Shown here: piece by piece, positions 45,234 to 54,523 of the stretch
How the letters are laid out: each line of letters opens with the position of its first letter
Position numbering within the stretch: the stretch's first letter is position 1
NCBI RefSeq assembly: GCF_008693005.1
Contig: NZ_VXKE01000001.1
Location: forward strand, 154,838-218,837
Length of the DNA: 64,000 nt
Reading direction: 5' to 3'
Origin: Helicobacter canis
GTDB lineage: Bacteria > Campylobacterota > Campylobacteria > Campylobacterales > Helicobacteraceae
Program-made: the position numbers and the translations under genes
The notes under the pieces: model-generated
Told to the model about the DNA's origin: nothing
The model's input: the letters and a program-made list of their open reading frames with translations, nothing else
The model's database searches: none

Positions 45234-46133
45234 ATGATAGAGCATTATAGCTTTTGGAACACGATTTATATGCACTTTGATCCTGTGGCATTTAACATAT
45301 TTGGCATTAGTGTGCATTGGTATGGGATCGCGTATGTGTGTGCGCTGGTGTTCGCGCTTTTTGTCGCGCACTTTTTTATCCGCATAAACCCAGCGCGCTT
45401 CCCTATATCAAAGCAGCTTTTAGATAGCTATTTCATTTGGGCAGAAATTGGCGTGATTATAGGAGCTAGGATTGGCTATGTGCTTATCTATGATCCTGAT
45501 AGATTCTGGTATCTAGCCCACCCGCTAGAGATTTTTAACCCCTTTGATATAGATGGGAAGTTTATCGGTATCCGTGGTATGAGCTTCCACGGCGGGGTGA
45601 TTGGCTTCTTGCTTGTATCGTATGTGTTTATCAAAGCTAAGCGCGTAGCACTCCTGCCACTTTTAGATTTAGTAGCCATTAGCGTGCCTTTAGCATATAT
45701 CTTTGGGCGTGTGGGGAACTTCCTAAACCACGAGCTATTTGGACGAGTGGTGAGCGAGACTGACGCCTTTGGGCAAAAGGTTGGGATTTTGGTCGATGGC
45801 GTGCTGCGCTACCCAAGCCAGCTGCTAGAAGCGATCCTTGAGGGATTGGTGGTGTTTGTCATCATCATAATAAGCTCGCGCGTAAAGCTCCTTACAAATG
45901 CGCTTATTGGCGTGTATGGGGTAAGCTATGGGCTTATGCGATTTGTCGCGGAGTATTGGAGAGAGCCTGACCCGCAGCTTGGGCTATTTGGCTCTTTGAG
46001 TATGGGGCAGATTCTCTCTTTGATAATGATTATCCTAGGGGTTTTGGTCATCATCTATGCTATGCAAAACAACCTACGAAATAATTCGCAAAACAATTTG
46101 CAAGGAGTGCGCAATGCTTCATCTAAATCCTAA
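45234..46133 (+). CDS. lgt: Prolipoprotein diacylglyceryl transferase
   Basis: Transfers diacylglycerol from phosphatidylglycerol to the lipobox Cys of prolipoproteins, inner membrane. 299 aa, seven helices. RGMSFHGGVIGFLL holds the essential H-G-G, and GRVGNFLNHELFGRV the Lgt signature with the essential Arg/Asn/Glu. VRYPSQLLEAILEG-like block and YGLMRFVAEYWREPD are also typical. TAAGGGATACTT precedes the ATG. Overlaps the SMR fusion by 20 nt. Confidence 0.96.
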   Translation: MIEHYSFWNTIYMHFDPVAFNIFGISVHWYGIAYVCALVFALFVAHFFIRINPARFPISKQLLDSYFIWAEIGVIIGARIGYVLIYDPDRFWYLAHPLEIFNPFDIDGKFIGIRGMSFHGGVIGFLLVSYVFIKAKRVALLPLLDLVAISVPLAYIFGRVGNFLNHELFGRVVSETDAFGQKVGILVDGVLRYPSQLLEAILEGLVVFVIIIISSRVKLLTNALIGVYGVSYGLMRFVAEYWREPDPQLGLFGSLSMGQILSLIMIILGVLVIIYAMQNNLRNNSQNNLQGVRNASSKS

Positions 46134-46872
46134 GCTTCTAGCGTGGCTATGGCTACTGCTTGCTATCATCACAGAAGTGCTAGGCTCAAGCTTTTTAAAA
46201 CTCGCGCAAAATATGAGCTATGGCTTTTTGGTTACAGCCTTTTTCATCTGTGTATCTTACTACTTCATTGGGCTATCCATTAAGCGCATAAGCGTGAGCG
46301 TAGCGTATGCGATGTGGGAAGTGCTTGGTGTTATATGTATTGTTTTGATTGGGATTTGGTATTTTGATGAAAATCTAGCTTTAGTGCAGTATGCTGGGAT
46401 TGCGTGTGCGATTGCTGGGATTATGCTAATCAACTTTGGCGAGATAGATTCTAGCGAGCACACTACGCCATCTATAAAAGCCCTAGCCATTCTTGCAGCA
46501 GGGCTGCTTGGTATTGTAGCTCTTGCTTGGGCTTGCTCTCTTGTTAATAGCGCGCTCTTTGGGTTTTTCTTAGTATGTGCAGCAGCGGTGCTTGATGTGG
46601 TGGCAAATCTCTTGCTTAAAGCCTCAAATGGCTTCTCTAAGCTGGGCTATGGGCTAGGAGCGGTGGGCGTGGTGATTGGGGCATTTTATCTGCTTATGCT
46701 AGCCCTAGATTCTATGGAGCTTGCAGTGGCGTATTCTAGCTGGGGGGCGATAGGGATTATCGGCACGATTGCTGGGGGTAGAATCTTATTTGGAGAGAGG
46801 CTTAATGCCATAGGCTATGTGGGGGTCGTGCTAGTTATCGCAGCAGTTGGGCTTTTGCACGAGATTGTCTAA
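46114..46872 (+). CDS. Tandem-fused small multidrug resistance (SMR) transporter
   Basis: Start at ATG 46114 with AAGGAG 6-7 nt upstream. 252 aa containing two SMR/EmrE-like halves. Half 1: IITEVLGSSFLKLA with the proton/drug Glu at residue 21, AYAMWEVLGV (Tyr65, Trp68), YAGIACAIAGIMLINFG. Half 2: VLDVVANLLLKASNGF with Asp161 at the Glu position, AYSSWGAIGI (Tyr207, Trp210), IGYVGVVLVIAAVGLL. Between them residues about 121-144 (IKALAILAAGLLGIVALAWACSLV) form an extra helix. Nine helices allow the halves to lie antiparallel, mimicking the EmrE dimer. Substrate unknown. Confidence 0.8.
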   Translation: MLHLNPKLLAWLWLLLAIITEVLGSSFLKLAQNMSYGFLVTAFFICVSYYFIGLSIKRISVSVAYAMWEVLGVICIVLIGIWYFDENLALVQYAGIACAIAGIMLINFGEIDSSEHTTPSIKALAILAAGLLGIVALAWACSLVNSALFGFFLVCAAAVLDVVANLLLKASNGFSKLGYGLGAVGVVIGAFYLLMLALDSMELAVAYSSWGAIGIIGTIAGGRILFGERLNAIGYVGVVLVIAAVGLLHEIV

Positions 46873-46881
46873 GGCAATACT

Positions 46882-47193
46882 ATGGATATGTATATAATTC
46901 TTACCACCACAAGTAGCAAAAAGGAGGCAAAGACCATCGCCAAAGCTCTCCTAAAGCGCAATCTCATCGCCTGCGCACAGTGGAGCAAAATCCAGAGCCT
47001 TTATCGCTTTGATGGCAAAATCTGCTGTGATAAAGAATATCTCTTGCGGCTTAAAACCACCAAAAGCGCGCTAGAAGAGACAAAGGCAATGCTGCTCTCA
47101 CTCCATAGCTATGAAGTGCCGCAGTATCTCGCCATAGCTGTTGATGAGATCAGCCAAGAGTATTTAGACTTTGTCTATCAAGCCACTACTTAG
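46882..47193 (+). CDS. cutA: CutA1-like divalent cation tolerance protein
   Basis: A 103-aa trimeric PII-like fold protein linked to copper tolerance. YIILTTTSSKKEAKTIAKALLKRNLIACAQWSKIQSLYRFDGKI (quoted in parts) with the (L/I)xACxx...I.S.Y.W/F.GKI pattern, EYLLRLKTTK and YEVPQYLAIAV are characteristic. The usual YxWxG tryptophan is Phe (YRFDG). 9 nt after the SMR gene. Confidence 0.9.
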   Translation: MDMYIILTTTSSKKEAKTIAKALLKRNLIACAQWSKIQSLYRFDGKICCDKEYLLRLKTTKSALEETKAMLLSLHSYEVPQYLAIAVDEISQEYLDFVYQATT

Positions 47194-47256
47194 GCATAAA
47201 GCAGTAGTTTAAGTAGGCTTGTATTACAATAGCTAGAATCTAATGAAGGAGAATTG

Positions 47257-48612
47257 ATGTTTGACACGCTTAGCAGCTCTCTGCGCGCTATCACGGCTAA
47301 AATCCGTTTCAACGATGATGAAAAGGCTCTCACTCGCGCCCTAGATGAGCTCAAAAAAACCCTACTTAAAAATGATGTCCATCACAAAGTTACCAAATCT
47401 CTGCTTGATCAAATTGCTATACAAACAAGGGAGAAGGGCATAGGCAAGCAAAGCTTCTTAGATGCCTTGCAAGCTGCATTGCTGCAGATTCTAACCACAA
47501 GCGGACATTATGGCTTCATCTACGCACCAAAACCCCCTACAATCGTGCTTATGTGCGGCTTGCAAGGCAGCGGGAAAACAACCACTTCTGCCAAGCTTGC
47601 TAACTACCTAAAAACACGCAACAAAAAGGTGCTGCTTGTAGCCTGTGATTTAGCGCGCCTTGCAGCAGTGAAGCAGCTCCAAGTGCTAGGAGAGCAAATC
47701 GAAGTAGAAGTCTTTAGCCCAGATTCTATGCCAAATCCAGCAGAATCTAGCCCAGTAGCAGTGGCGCAAGCAGCCAAAAAGCGCGCAGAGCAAGGCGGCT
47801 TTGATGTGATGATTGTGGATTCTGCTGGGCGATTGGCGATTGATGAAGCACTAATGAGCGAGCTGCAAGATTTACGCAAGAGCCTAGAGCCTAATGAGAT
47901 CTTTTATGTAGCAGACTCTCTTAGCGGGCAAGATGGCATTAGAAGTGCGCAGAGCTTCCACGAGCGCGTGGGGCTTAGCGGGGTGATTCTCACTAAGTTT
48001 GATAGCGACTCTAAGGGCGGTATCGCTCTAAATATCGCTTATCAGCTGCAAATCCCGCTACGATTTATTGGTAATGGTGAGAAAATCCCCGATCTTGACA
48101 TTTTTATCCCTGATCGCATTGTCTCGCGGCTTATGGGAGCTGGAGATATAGTCTCACTTGCAGAGAAAACCGCCACAATCATTGATGAAAAAGAAGCAAA
48201 ATCCATTAGCAAAAAGCTCAAAAAGGGGCAGTTTGGCTTTGAAGACTTCTTAGCACAAATCGAAAATGTCAAAAAGCTTGGCTCAATGAGCTCGCTTGTA
48301 TCGATGATCCCGGGTCTCTCCCAAGTGGCTGGACAGCTTAAAAATGTGGATTTGGATAATTCTAAAGAGCTAAAAAATATCCGCGCGATGGTAGATTCTA
48401 TGACGAAAAAGGAGCGTGAGAATCCAGACTTACTCAATGGCTCAAGACGCAAGCGGATAGCGCAGGGAGCTGGACTTGAAGTAGCCGACATCAATCGCAT
48501 CATCAAGCAATTTGATATGGCATCAAAAATGGCAAAGAAACTTAGCCAAAAAGGTGGTATGCAGGATTTTATGGGCTTAATGGGGCAAATGAAAGGCAAT
48601 GTAAGGCGTTAG
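47257..48612 (+). CDS. ffh: Signal recognition particle GTPase
   Basis: Binds signal peptides on the ribosome and docks with FtsY. ATG 47257 is preceded by GAAGGAGAATTG; TTG one codon upstream is ignored. 451 aa: N domain, then GTPase with MCGLQGSGKTTTSAKLA (G1), CDLARLAAVKQL, DSAGRLAIDEALM (G3), LTKFDSDSKGGIALN (G4), GNGEKIPDLDIF, and a Met-rich M domain (MVDSMTKKERENPDLL, QFDMASKMAKKLSQKGGMQDFMGLMGQMKG split). Followed by rpsP with its own promoter. Confidence 0.97.
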   Translation: MFDTLSSSLRAITAKIRFNDDEKALTRALDELKKTLLKNDVHHKVTKSLLDQIAIQTREKGIGKQSFLDALQAALLQILTTSGHYGFIYAPKPPTIVLMCGLQGSGKTTTSAKLANYLKTRNKKVLLVACDLARLAAVKQLQVLGEQIEVEVFSPDSMPNPAESSPVAVAQAAKKRAEQGGFDVMIVDSAGRLAIDEALMSELQDLRKSLEPNEIFYVADSLSGQDGIRSAQSFHERVGLSGVILTKFDSDSKGGIALNIAYQLQIPLRFIGNGEKIPDLDIFIPDRIVSRLMGAGDIVSLAEKTATIIDEKEAKSISKKLKKGQFGFEDFLAQIENVKKLGSMSSLVSMIPGLSQVAGQLKNVDLDNSKELKNIRAMVDSMTKKERENPDLLNGSRRKRIAQGAGLEVADINRIIKQFDMASKMAKKLSQKGGMQDFMGLMGQMKGNVRR

Positions 48613-48648
48613 AACGGGCATTTAAGGGTAAAAATATATTTTTGTGTG

Positions 48649-48654
48649 TATAAT
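48649..48654 (+). promoter_or_regulatory. Probable -10 box for the rpsP-khpA-rimM-trmD-rplS operon
   Basis: TATAAT in GTGTATAATCC with periodic A/T upstream, 32 nt before the rpsP ATG. Confidence 0.65.
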
Positions 48655-48686
48655 CCGCACTTTACTTGATAATCTAAGGAGAAAAT

Positions 48687-48920
48687 ATGGCAACTGTGAT
48701 ACGACTAACTCGTATGGGTCGAAAGAAAAAGCCATTTTATCGCGTAGTAGTTACAGACTCTCGCAAGAGACGCGATGGGGGCTGGATAGAATCCATTGGC
48801 TACTATAATCCACTAACTCAGCCTGCAACAATTAAAATTAACACTGAGCGACTCGCCTATTGGAAGGGTGTAGGTGCGAAAATGAGCGAGCGTGTAGAGA
48901 AGCTCGCGAGCGGAAAATAG
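48687..48920 (+). CDS. rpsP: 30S ribosomal protein S16
   Basis: 77-aa small-subunit protein. [29 protein letters not shown] and [11 protein letters not shown] are the S16 signature. AAGGAGAAAAT precedes the ATG. First gene of the conserved rpsP-khpA-rimM-trmD-rplS operon. Confidence 0.98.
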   Translation: MATVIRLTRMGRKKKPFYRVVVTDSRKRRDGGWIESIGYYNPLTQPATIKINTERLAYWKGVGAKMSERVEKLASGK

Positions 48921-48957
48921 TCAGGCAAGCGTTGCAACTCTCAAGGACTTGAGACTT

Positions 48958-49200
48958 ATGGTTGAGAAATTTTTAGAAACTTATGTGAAAAAGATTGTCG
49001 CCTTCCCAGAGCAAGTCTCTATACAATCCAAGCAAGAAGATGGCGTGCGACTCTTAGATGTGTTTGTCGCACTTGATGATATGGGGCGAGTCATTGGCAA
49101 AGATGGCAGAATGATCGTCTCTTTAAAGACTTTTGTCTCTGGCTGTAAGGCAAAAGATGGAATGACCTATAAAATCACTGTGCATCCTTGCCAGCCATAG
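48958..49200 (+). CDS. khpA: KH-domain RNA-binding protein KhpA
   Basis: An 80-aa single KH domain. ATG 48958 has AAGGA 10 nt upstream (TTG 48949 is too close). GRVIGKDGRMIVSLKTFV contains the GxxG loop as GKDG. Pairs with KhpB elsewhere as a global RNA chaperone in other bacteria. Sits between rpsP and rimM as in most genomes. Confidence 0.92.
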   Translation: MVEKFLETYVKKIVAFPEQVSIQSKQEDGVRLLDVFVALDDMGRVIGKDGRMIVSLKTFVSGCKAKDGMTYKITVHPCQP

Positions 49201-49203
49201 CTT

Positions 49204-49860
49204 ATGGATACCACTCTCTATGACAGCACAGCTAAGTCTCCCGAAAAACACACACAGCAGCTCCCCCAAGACAAAAGCCACATAACCCAAAGCCACACAA
49301 TTGAAGTAGGCAAGCTCGGCAGAGCAGTAGGACTTAAGGGCGCACTAGTTTTCCACCTTATGAGCGATTTCGCAGAGTTTATCCAAGCTGGCACAATGCT
49401 CGTAGCGCATAAGCCTAGCCGCACACTTATCGTAGAATCTATCACTAAAAGACACAGCAGTATGCTCATCACCTTTGAAGGTGTAGATTCTAGGGAGAAA
49501 GCGCAAGAGCTTGTCAATGTGAGGCTTTTCACCAGTAAGCAAGAAACCCGTGCAAAATGCCCACTGAAAAAAGATGAGTTTTTCTACTTTGATATTATTG
49601 GGCTAGCAGTGATCGAAGAAGGTGAAGTGCTAGGTAAAGTGATTGACATAGAGCGCATTGGCACTACGGACTATTTGCTTATCAAGCAAGATAGCCAAGC
49701 CCAAAGCCAAACAAGCCCAAAGCCAAACAAAGCGACAAAAAAGAAATCCAAGATATTTTATATCCCCTACATCGATACCTATGTGCTTACCATCACACTT
49801 GCTAGCCCCACGCAAAGTGGCGGGGTTTTCACGCAAAATGCCAAATCACTCTGTGAGTAA
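49204..49860 (+). CDS. rimM: Ribosome maturation factor RimM
   Basis: Assists assembly of the 30S head near S19. 218 aa, longer than the usual 170-180. VGKLGRAVGLKGALVFHLMSDF opens the RimM N-domain and DEFFYFDIIGLAVIEEGEVLGKVIDI the PRC barrel. Residues about 163-182 are a Gln/Ser/Pro/Lys-rich insertion (QAQSQTSPKPNKATKKKSK) from a near-tandem DNA repeat at 49691-49735, placed in a barrel loop. An N-terminal extension of about 30 residues is also low complexity; a later start cannot be excluded. Confidence 0.92.
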   Translation: MDTTLYDSTAKSPEKHTQQLPQDKSHITQSHTIEVGKLGRAVGLKGALVFHLMSDFAEFIQAGTMLVAHKPSRTLIVESITKRHSSMLITFEGVDSREKAQELVNVRLFTSKQETRAKCPLKKDEFFYFDIIGLAVIEEGEVLGKVIDIERIGTTDYLLIKQDSQAQSQTSPKPNKATKKKSKIFYIPYIDTYVLTITLASPTQSGGVFTQNAKSLCE

Positions 49861-49864
49861 TGTA

Positions 49865-50599
49865 ATGACCTTTAGCTTCATCACGCTTTTTCCCGCACTT
49901 ATTGAAAGCTACTTTCAAGACTCCATCTTAAAAATCGCTAGGGAAAAGGGTTTAATTGCCACGCGCACAATCCAGCTGCGCGATTTTGCACTTGATTCTT
50001 ACAAAAGTGTCGATGCTCCGCAAATTGGCGGTGGAGCTGGGCAAGTGCTCTTGCCCAATGTGCTAGAAAGAGCGATCAACCACGCCGCTAGCCAGCAGCA
50101 CACACAAGAAGCAGAATCCAAAAATGCCCACATTATATTTCTCACTCCTTGCGCTAAGCATTTTACACAAAGCGATGCAATCCGCCTAGCCACAAAGGAG
50201 CATATTGTCTTTGTGTGCGGGCGGTATGAAGGGATTGATGAGCGAGTGATTGAGGCGTATGCAGATGAAGTGTTTTGCATTGGGGATTTTATCTTAACAG
50301 GTGGAGAGCTTGCTGCACTATGCTTATGCGATAGCATTGCGCGCCAGATTCCACAAGTGCTGGGCAATGCTAGCTCGCTTCAAGGCGAGAGCTTTGAAAA
50401 CTCCCTACTTGAAGCACCGGTCTTTGCACGCACAAGCGAAAATTTTAAGGATTTTGCTCCTGTTTCAGAGTATTCAAAGGGAAACCACAATAAAATAGCC
50501 GCTTTGAAAAACCATTTAGCTCTGTGCAAGACACGCTATTTTCGACCAGATTTATTTGAGCGATGGAAAACTACACAAAGGGTGCGCAATGAAAAATAG
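49865..50599 (+). CDS. trmD: tRNA (guanine-N1)-methyltransferase
   Basis: Methylates G37 of tRNAs with G36, using a SPOUT-fold trefoil knot. ATG 49865 ([17 protein letters not shown]) fits the family start; a longer open frame upstream overlaps rimM and is not used. 244 aa. [28 protein letters not shown] and [12 protein letters not shown] are diagnostic. Overlaps rplS by 11 nt. Confidence 0.96.
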   Translation: MTFSFITLFPALIESYFQDSILKIAREKGLIATRTIQLRDFALDSYKSVDAPQIGGGAGQVLLPNVLERAINHAASQQHTQEAESKNAHIIFLTPCAKHFTQSDAIRLATKEHIVFVCGRYEGIDERVIEAYADEVFCIGDFILTGGELAALCLCDSIARQIPQVLGNASSLQGESFENSLLEAPVFARTSENFKDFAPVSEYSKGNHNKIAALKNHLALCKTRYFRPDLFERWKTTQRVRNEK

Positions 50600-50945
50600 A
50601 TATATAGAAAGCTTTGAAAAAGCTCAAATCAAAGACAAGCAAGTGCCTAGTTTTAAGGCTGGCGATACCATTAAGCTAGGGATCCGCATTGTAGAGGGAG
50701 ATAAGACTAGAATCCAAAATTTTGAGGGTGTGTGCATTTGCATTCGTGGTAATGGCGTGGGCAAGACTTTCACCGTGCGCAAAATCGGCGCGAACAATAT
50801 CGGCGTAGAAAAAACTTTCCCACTTTATAGTGAAAGTCTTGAAAGTATCAATGTGCTTCGTGTAGGGCGTGTAAGAAGAGCTAGACTCTACTATCTGCGC
50901 GATCGCAAAGGCAAAGCCGCCAGAATCAAAGAAGATAGAAGCTAG
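50589..50945 (+). CDS. rplS: 50S ribosomal protein L19
   Basis: 118-aa large-subunit protein at the subunit interface. ATG 50589 lies inside the trmD end. [32 protein letters not shown] and [21 protein letters not shown] (in parts) and [25 protein letters not shown] are the L19 blocks. Last gene of the operon. Confidence 0.98.
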   Translation: MKNRYIESFEKAQIKDKQVPSFKAGDTIKLGIRIVEGDKTRIQNFEGVCICIRGNGVGKTFTVRKIGANNIGVEKTFPLYSESLESINVLRVGRVRRARLYYLRDRKGKAARIKEDRS

Positions 50946-51057
50946 CTTTCACTCACGAGCTTACTACTATGTGCTAAACTTTTTAAAAAGCACATAAATC
51001 TCTAGATGTTTTGCTAAGTAATCCACCCTACTAGAGACTACAAAAGGTGGTGCGATC

Positions 51058-51522
51058 TTGTCTCCTGCTATTTGCTCCTTGCGGGATAACCCGCATTTAT
51101 TAGACCAAGCTCAAGCTTTCTTGCTCAAGGCGTGGGCAGATGAAAAAACACAAAAATTCTATGAAGAAGTCTTGCAATGTAGCGTAAATACCAAAGGCTT
51201 TATTCCACATTTTCTCTTTGCTTTGTTGGATAAGCAAATTGTAGGCTGCGTGGGCGTGGCATTGCAGGATTTTGTCTCCTGTGCGGATATATATCCATTT
51301 TTGATCGCTCTCTATGTTGCAGAGCCTTATCGCAACAAGAACATCGCAAGCGCACTCATCAAGCAAGCTAAAAATGACTGCCAAGCCCAAGGATTTACTA
51401 GCCTGTATCTTTGCACTAACTTACAGGGATTTTATGAACGCTTTGGGTTTATACTCCATACACAAGCCCACGACATCTTTGGCTACAATAATCTCATCTA
51501 TCAATGCAGCCTAGCACACTAA
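51058..51522 (+). CDS. GNAT-family N-acetyltransferase
   Basis: A 154-aa protein, probable TTG start with AAGG(TGG) about 10 nt upstream; the start is uncertain. FLIALYVAEPYRNKNIASALIKQAKNDC contains the acetyl-CoA motif A (R-N-K-N-I-A instead of Q/RxxGxG/A), and LYLCTNLQGFYERFGFI the motif B region. The substrate (small molecule or protein N-terminus) cannot be inferred. Convergent with leuA, 30 nt apart. Confidence 0.75.
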   Translation: MSPAICSLRDNPHLLDQAQAFLLKAWADEKTQKFYEEVLQCSVNTKGFIPHFLFALLDKQIVGCVGVALQDFVSCADIYPFLIALYVAEPYRNKNIASALIKQAKNDCQAQGFTSLYLCTNLQGFYERFGFILHTQAHDIFGYNNLIYQCSLAH

Positions 51523-51552
51523 TATCTAAAACTGCGCCATAAACACAAAAAT

Positions 51553-53082
51553 CTACTTATTGTTCATCAATTCTCGCATAGATAGGTAGCTATTTAGCGC
51601 AGAGATATAGGCTTTTGCCGTGGCACTCATCGTATCTACATCAATCCCGTGCCCAATAACCGCGCGATTTGCCTGCGCAAACTCCACCTTGACAACGACT
51701 TTTGCCAAAGCATCTTTACCACTTGTAACAGACTCTACCTTATAATCCTTAAGCGTGCCCGCTATCCCGCTAACTCTATCAATACTCTTTAGCACAGAAT
51801 CCACCGCACCATTGCCAAGCGCAGAATCACTTAGCTCTATCCCATCACGCACAACACTTACTGCAGCGCAATATTTGGCATTGGAGCAGGCACTCACTTG
51901 CACAAGCGAGAGCGTGAAAACTTGTGGAATATGCGTAGTCTCTTCTCCTATGATTGCACGAATATCATCATCAAACACTTCTTTTTTGCTATCACACAAA
52001 TGCTTAAAGCGCGTAAAGGCTGCTTGCAGCTCTTCGTCATTAAGGCTAAAGCCAAGATCAGCAATCTTGTCCTTAAATGCCGCGCGCCCAGAATGCTTAC
52101 CGAGCACAAGGCTAGTGGATTCTACCATACCAATGTCGCTTGGCTTGATGATTTCATAAGTCTCCCTATGCTTTAGTATCCCATCTTGATGTATGCCACT
52201 CTCGTGAGCAAATGCATTCTTCCCGACAATCGCCTTATTTGGCTGTGGGCAAATCCCCGTAATATCTGCCACAAGCTTGCTTGTGGGGTAGATTTCTTTT
52301 GTGTTAATATGTGTATCAACACTAAAAAGCTCTTTGCGTGTTTTGATAATCATCACAAGCTCTTCTAAGGCAGTGTTGCCTGCACGCTCGCCAAGCCCAT
52401 TTATCGTGCATTCCACTTGCCTAACCCCAGAGCCAATGGCTGCTATGGAGTTTGCCACAGCCAAGCCCAAATCATTATGGCAGTGCATAGAGAGCATTGC
52501 AGAATCTTTAACAAAACTATGCACTTGAGCGACAAAAGCTCCAATTTCTGCAGGCAAGCGATAGCCCACGGTGTCAGGGAGATTGATCGTGCTAGCTCCT
52601 GCTTCAATCACAGCTGGGATAATCTCACGCAAAAATCCCATATCACTGCGCAAGGCATCTTCACAGCTAAACTCCACATCATCACACAAAGTCTTAGCAT
52701 ATCGCACCGCTTCAATAGCCTTTTTCATCACAGCATCTGGAGAGAGCTTGAGCTTGTATTGCATATGGATAGGGCTTGTAGCGATAAAGGTGTGGATTCT
52801 GCGTCTTTTAGCCTGCTGCGTAGCTTTTGCTGCTTGCTCAATATCACTAGGAATGGCGCGCGCAAGTGAGCAAACAATAGTGCGCTCTAAAACTTCAGCA
52901 ATCCTACTAATCGCTTCAAAATCGCCTTTGCTCGAAGCCGCAAAACCCGCCTCAATCACATCAACCCCAAGCTTTTCAAGCTGCAAAGCTATCTTTACTT
53001 TCTCTTCCATATTCATAGAAGCACCCGGGCTTTGCTCCCCATCTCGCAATGTTGTATCAAAAATCACAATATCATTTACCAT
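51553..53082 (-). CDS. leuA: 2-isopropylmalate synthase
   Basis: First committed step of leucine synthesis, condensing acetyl-CoA with 2-ketoisovalerate. 509 aa. [47 protein letters not shown] (metal His), [16 protein letters not shown], and a C-terminal regulatory domain (about 390-509). GGGGGAGAAT precedes the ATG. leuBCD are not in the window. H. pylori lacks this pathway, so it supports an enterohepatic species. Confidence 0.95.
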   Translation of the reverse strand: MVNDIVIFDTTLRDGEQSPGASMNMEEKVKIALQLEKLGVDVIEAGFAASSKGDFEAISRIAEVLERTIVCSLARAIPSDIEQAAKATQQAKRRRIHTFIATSPIHMQYKLKLSPDAVMKKAIEAVRYAKTLCDDVEFSCEDALRSDMGFLREIIPAVIEAGASTINLPDTVGYRLPAEIGAFVAQVHSFVKDSAMLSMHCHNDLGLAVANSIAAIGSGVRQVECTINGLGERAGNTALEELVMIIKTRKELFSVDTHINTKEIYPTSKLVADITGICPQPNKAIVGKNAFAHESGIHQDGILKHRETYEIIKPSDIGMVESTSLVLGKHSGRAAFKDKIADLGFSLNDEELQAAFTRFKHLCDSKKEVFDDDIRAIIGEETTHIPQVFTLSLVQVSACSNAKYCAAVSVVRDGIELSDSALGNGAVDSVLKSIDRVSGIAGTLKDYKVESVTSGKDALAKVVVKVEFAQANRAVIGHGIDVDTMSATAKAYISALNSYLSMRELMNNK

Positions 53083-53186
53083 ATTCTCCCCCTATATGCC
53101 AAATAAGATCCTAACACACCTAGAATCTATCAAATACGAACCTTAAGAGCGCATAAACTCCACCAAAGACACGGGACAAGTAGAAT

Positions 53187-53924
53187 CTATACCCGTTTTA
53201 TCATCATTCTACATAGCAAAAAGCACCACCGCCCAACCCCATACAACACATACGCACTCATCAGCACACACAGCACTTCTACATAAAACTTAGAGCTAAT
53301 GATAGCTGCGATGACAATAAGCATTATGACAAAAATTTTTAGATTCCACGCGATTTTTTTAAAACTAGGGTAGCGAATATTGCTCACCATAAGAATGCTT
53401 ACAATAAAGGCAATAATCAAAAGCACATAGCCATAGTGTGGTGCTAAAAACCCATAGCGCAAATCAGCTAGAATCCACAGCACCACAATCACAGCAGCTG
53501 ATGGTATAGGCAGCCCGATGAAAGTATTTGGCTCAGTATTTGAAGTCGTTACATTAAATCGCGCCAAGCGAATTGCGCCAAAAATCACAAAAAGTGCGCA
53601 GACAAACACACGATACAAGCCATATACGCCATCAAGCCCATAGTTTGCCCCTGTTGTTGGCAGATAATAATACACAAGCATAGCAGGAGCGACACCAAAT
53701 GCTACAATATCAGCCAGAGAGTCAAACTCCACGCCAAATTTACTTGAAGTATTGGTAAGCCGAGCCACCCTCCCATCTAGCCCATCAAAAATCATCGACA
53801 GCACAATAAGCCACGCCGCTTGCTCAAACAAGGAGTTAGATGCAAGCATAATGCTCACAATCCCAAAGAATATGCTCCCTGCTGTAAAAAAATTTGGCAG
53901 AGCATACAAAGGATTGATATTCAT
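53187..53924 (-). CDS. pssA: CDP-diacylglycerol-serine O-phosphatidyltransferase
   Basis: Makes phosphatidylserine at the inner membrane. 245 aa, multi-pass. CDP-alcohol phosphotransferase motif DGLDGRVARLTNTSSKFGVEFDSLAD keeps all conserved D/G/A/R residues. AGGATATATCAA precedes the ATG. Overlaps the psd-like gene by 4 nt. Confidence 0.94.
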   Translation of the reverse strand: MNINPLYALPNFFTAGSIFFGIVSIMLASNSLFEQAAWLIVLSMIFDGLDGRVARLTNTSSKFGVEFDSLADIVAFGVAPAMLVYYYLPTTGANYGLDGVYGLYRVFVCALFVIFGAIRLARFNVTTSNTEPNTFIGLPIPSAAVIVVLWILADLRYGFLAPHYGYVLLIIAFIVSILMVSNIRYPSFKKIAWNLKIFVIMLIVIAAIISSKFYVEVLCVLMSAYVLYGVGRWCFLLCRMMIKRV

Positions 53925-54523
53925 TTGATATATCCTAAGACATTCACACCGCCTTTAAGCTTATCACCAATATGCGCGCGAATCTCCACAGAATCTGGAA
54001 GCTCCAAAACCAATGTGCCAACTTTCATAAAGCCCATTCTCTCGCCCAAGCGATAGGCGATTGGAGCATAAAATCTAGTGTGTTTAAACACTTTAGGATA
54101 CAACCATATCGAGCAAGAAATCTTGCCGATAATATCTGCACGCATCACTTCATTTAGCTCCTTTTGCAATGGAGAAAAATACGCCACAAGCCCAAATTTT
54201 TTCTCAAGTGTAATAGTTTCAACCTCTTGGGGTGCGCGCACAAGTCCAACATCAAAGAATGATACATCAATACTAATACGCGTAGTGCCTTGCCTATGCT
54301 CAATATTGCTAATAGTCCCATCAATAGGTGCCAGCACAATATCATCACCCCTATCAATAGGTGTTCGCTCTGGATTTCTAAAAGCCCAAAGCCAAGCAAG
54401 CAGCAGCACAACACCAAGCAAAAACCCTAGAGAAAAATCAAACACGCGACAAAGCACAATCCATACAATAAACCACATAATACCAAGAAAAGACTCTCTC
54501 GTGATGATTTGGATACTGCTCAT
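53921..54523 (-). CDS. Phosphatidylserine decarboxylase-related protein, apparently inactive
   Basis: A 200-aa protein between ftsH and pssA, the position of HP1070. Two N-terminal helices, then FRNPER and VLAPIDGTIS, matching FRDPER...SPADGxv of the short Psd/archaetidylserine decarboxylase family. The catalytic DVHVNRAP block reads DVGLVRAP (His lost). The pyruvoyl-forming Gly-Ser near the C-terminus reads KVGT (Gly169-Thr170). GDKLKGGVNVLGYI is the normal end. True Psd needs Ser self-cleavage, so decarboxylation is doubtful. Its ATG directly follows the ftsH stop. A regulatory or lipid-binding role is possible. Confidence 0.75.
   Translation of the reverse strand: MSSIQIITRESFLGIMWFIVWIVLCRVFDFSLGFLLGVVLLLAWLWAFRNPERTPIDRGDDIVLAPIDGTISNIEHRQGTTRISIDVSFFDVGLVRAPQEVETITLEKKFGLVAYFSPLQKELNEVMRADIIGKISCSIWLYPKVFKHTRFYAPIAYRLGERMGFMKVGTLVLELPDSVEIRAHIGDKLKGGVNVLGYIK

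Noticed and set aside
48042..48599. 185-codon open frame antisense to ffh
   Set aside because: Composition is that of a reverse-strand shadow; ffh is certain.
49658..49864. Extended N-terminus for trmD
   Set aside because: Would overlap rimM by 200 nt; TrmD homology starts at ATG 49865.
53921..54523. Annotating this gene as psd
   Set aside because: Catalytic His and pyruvoyl Ser positions are not conserved.
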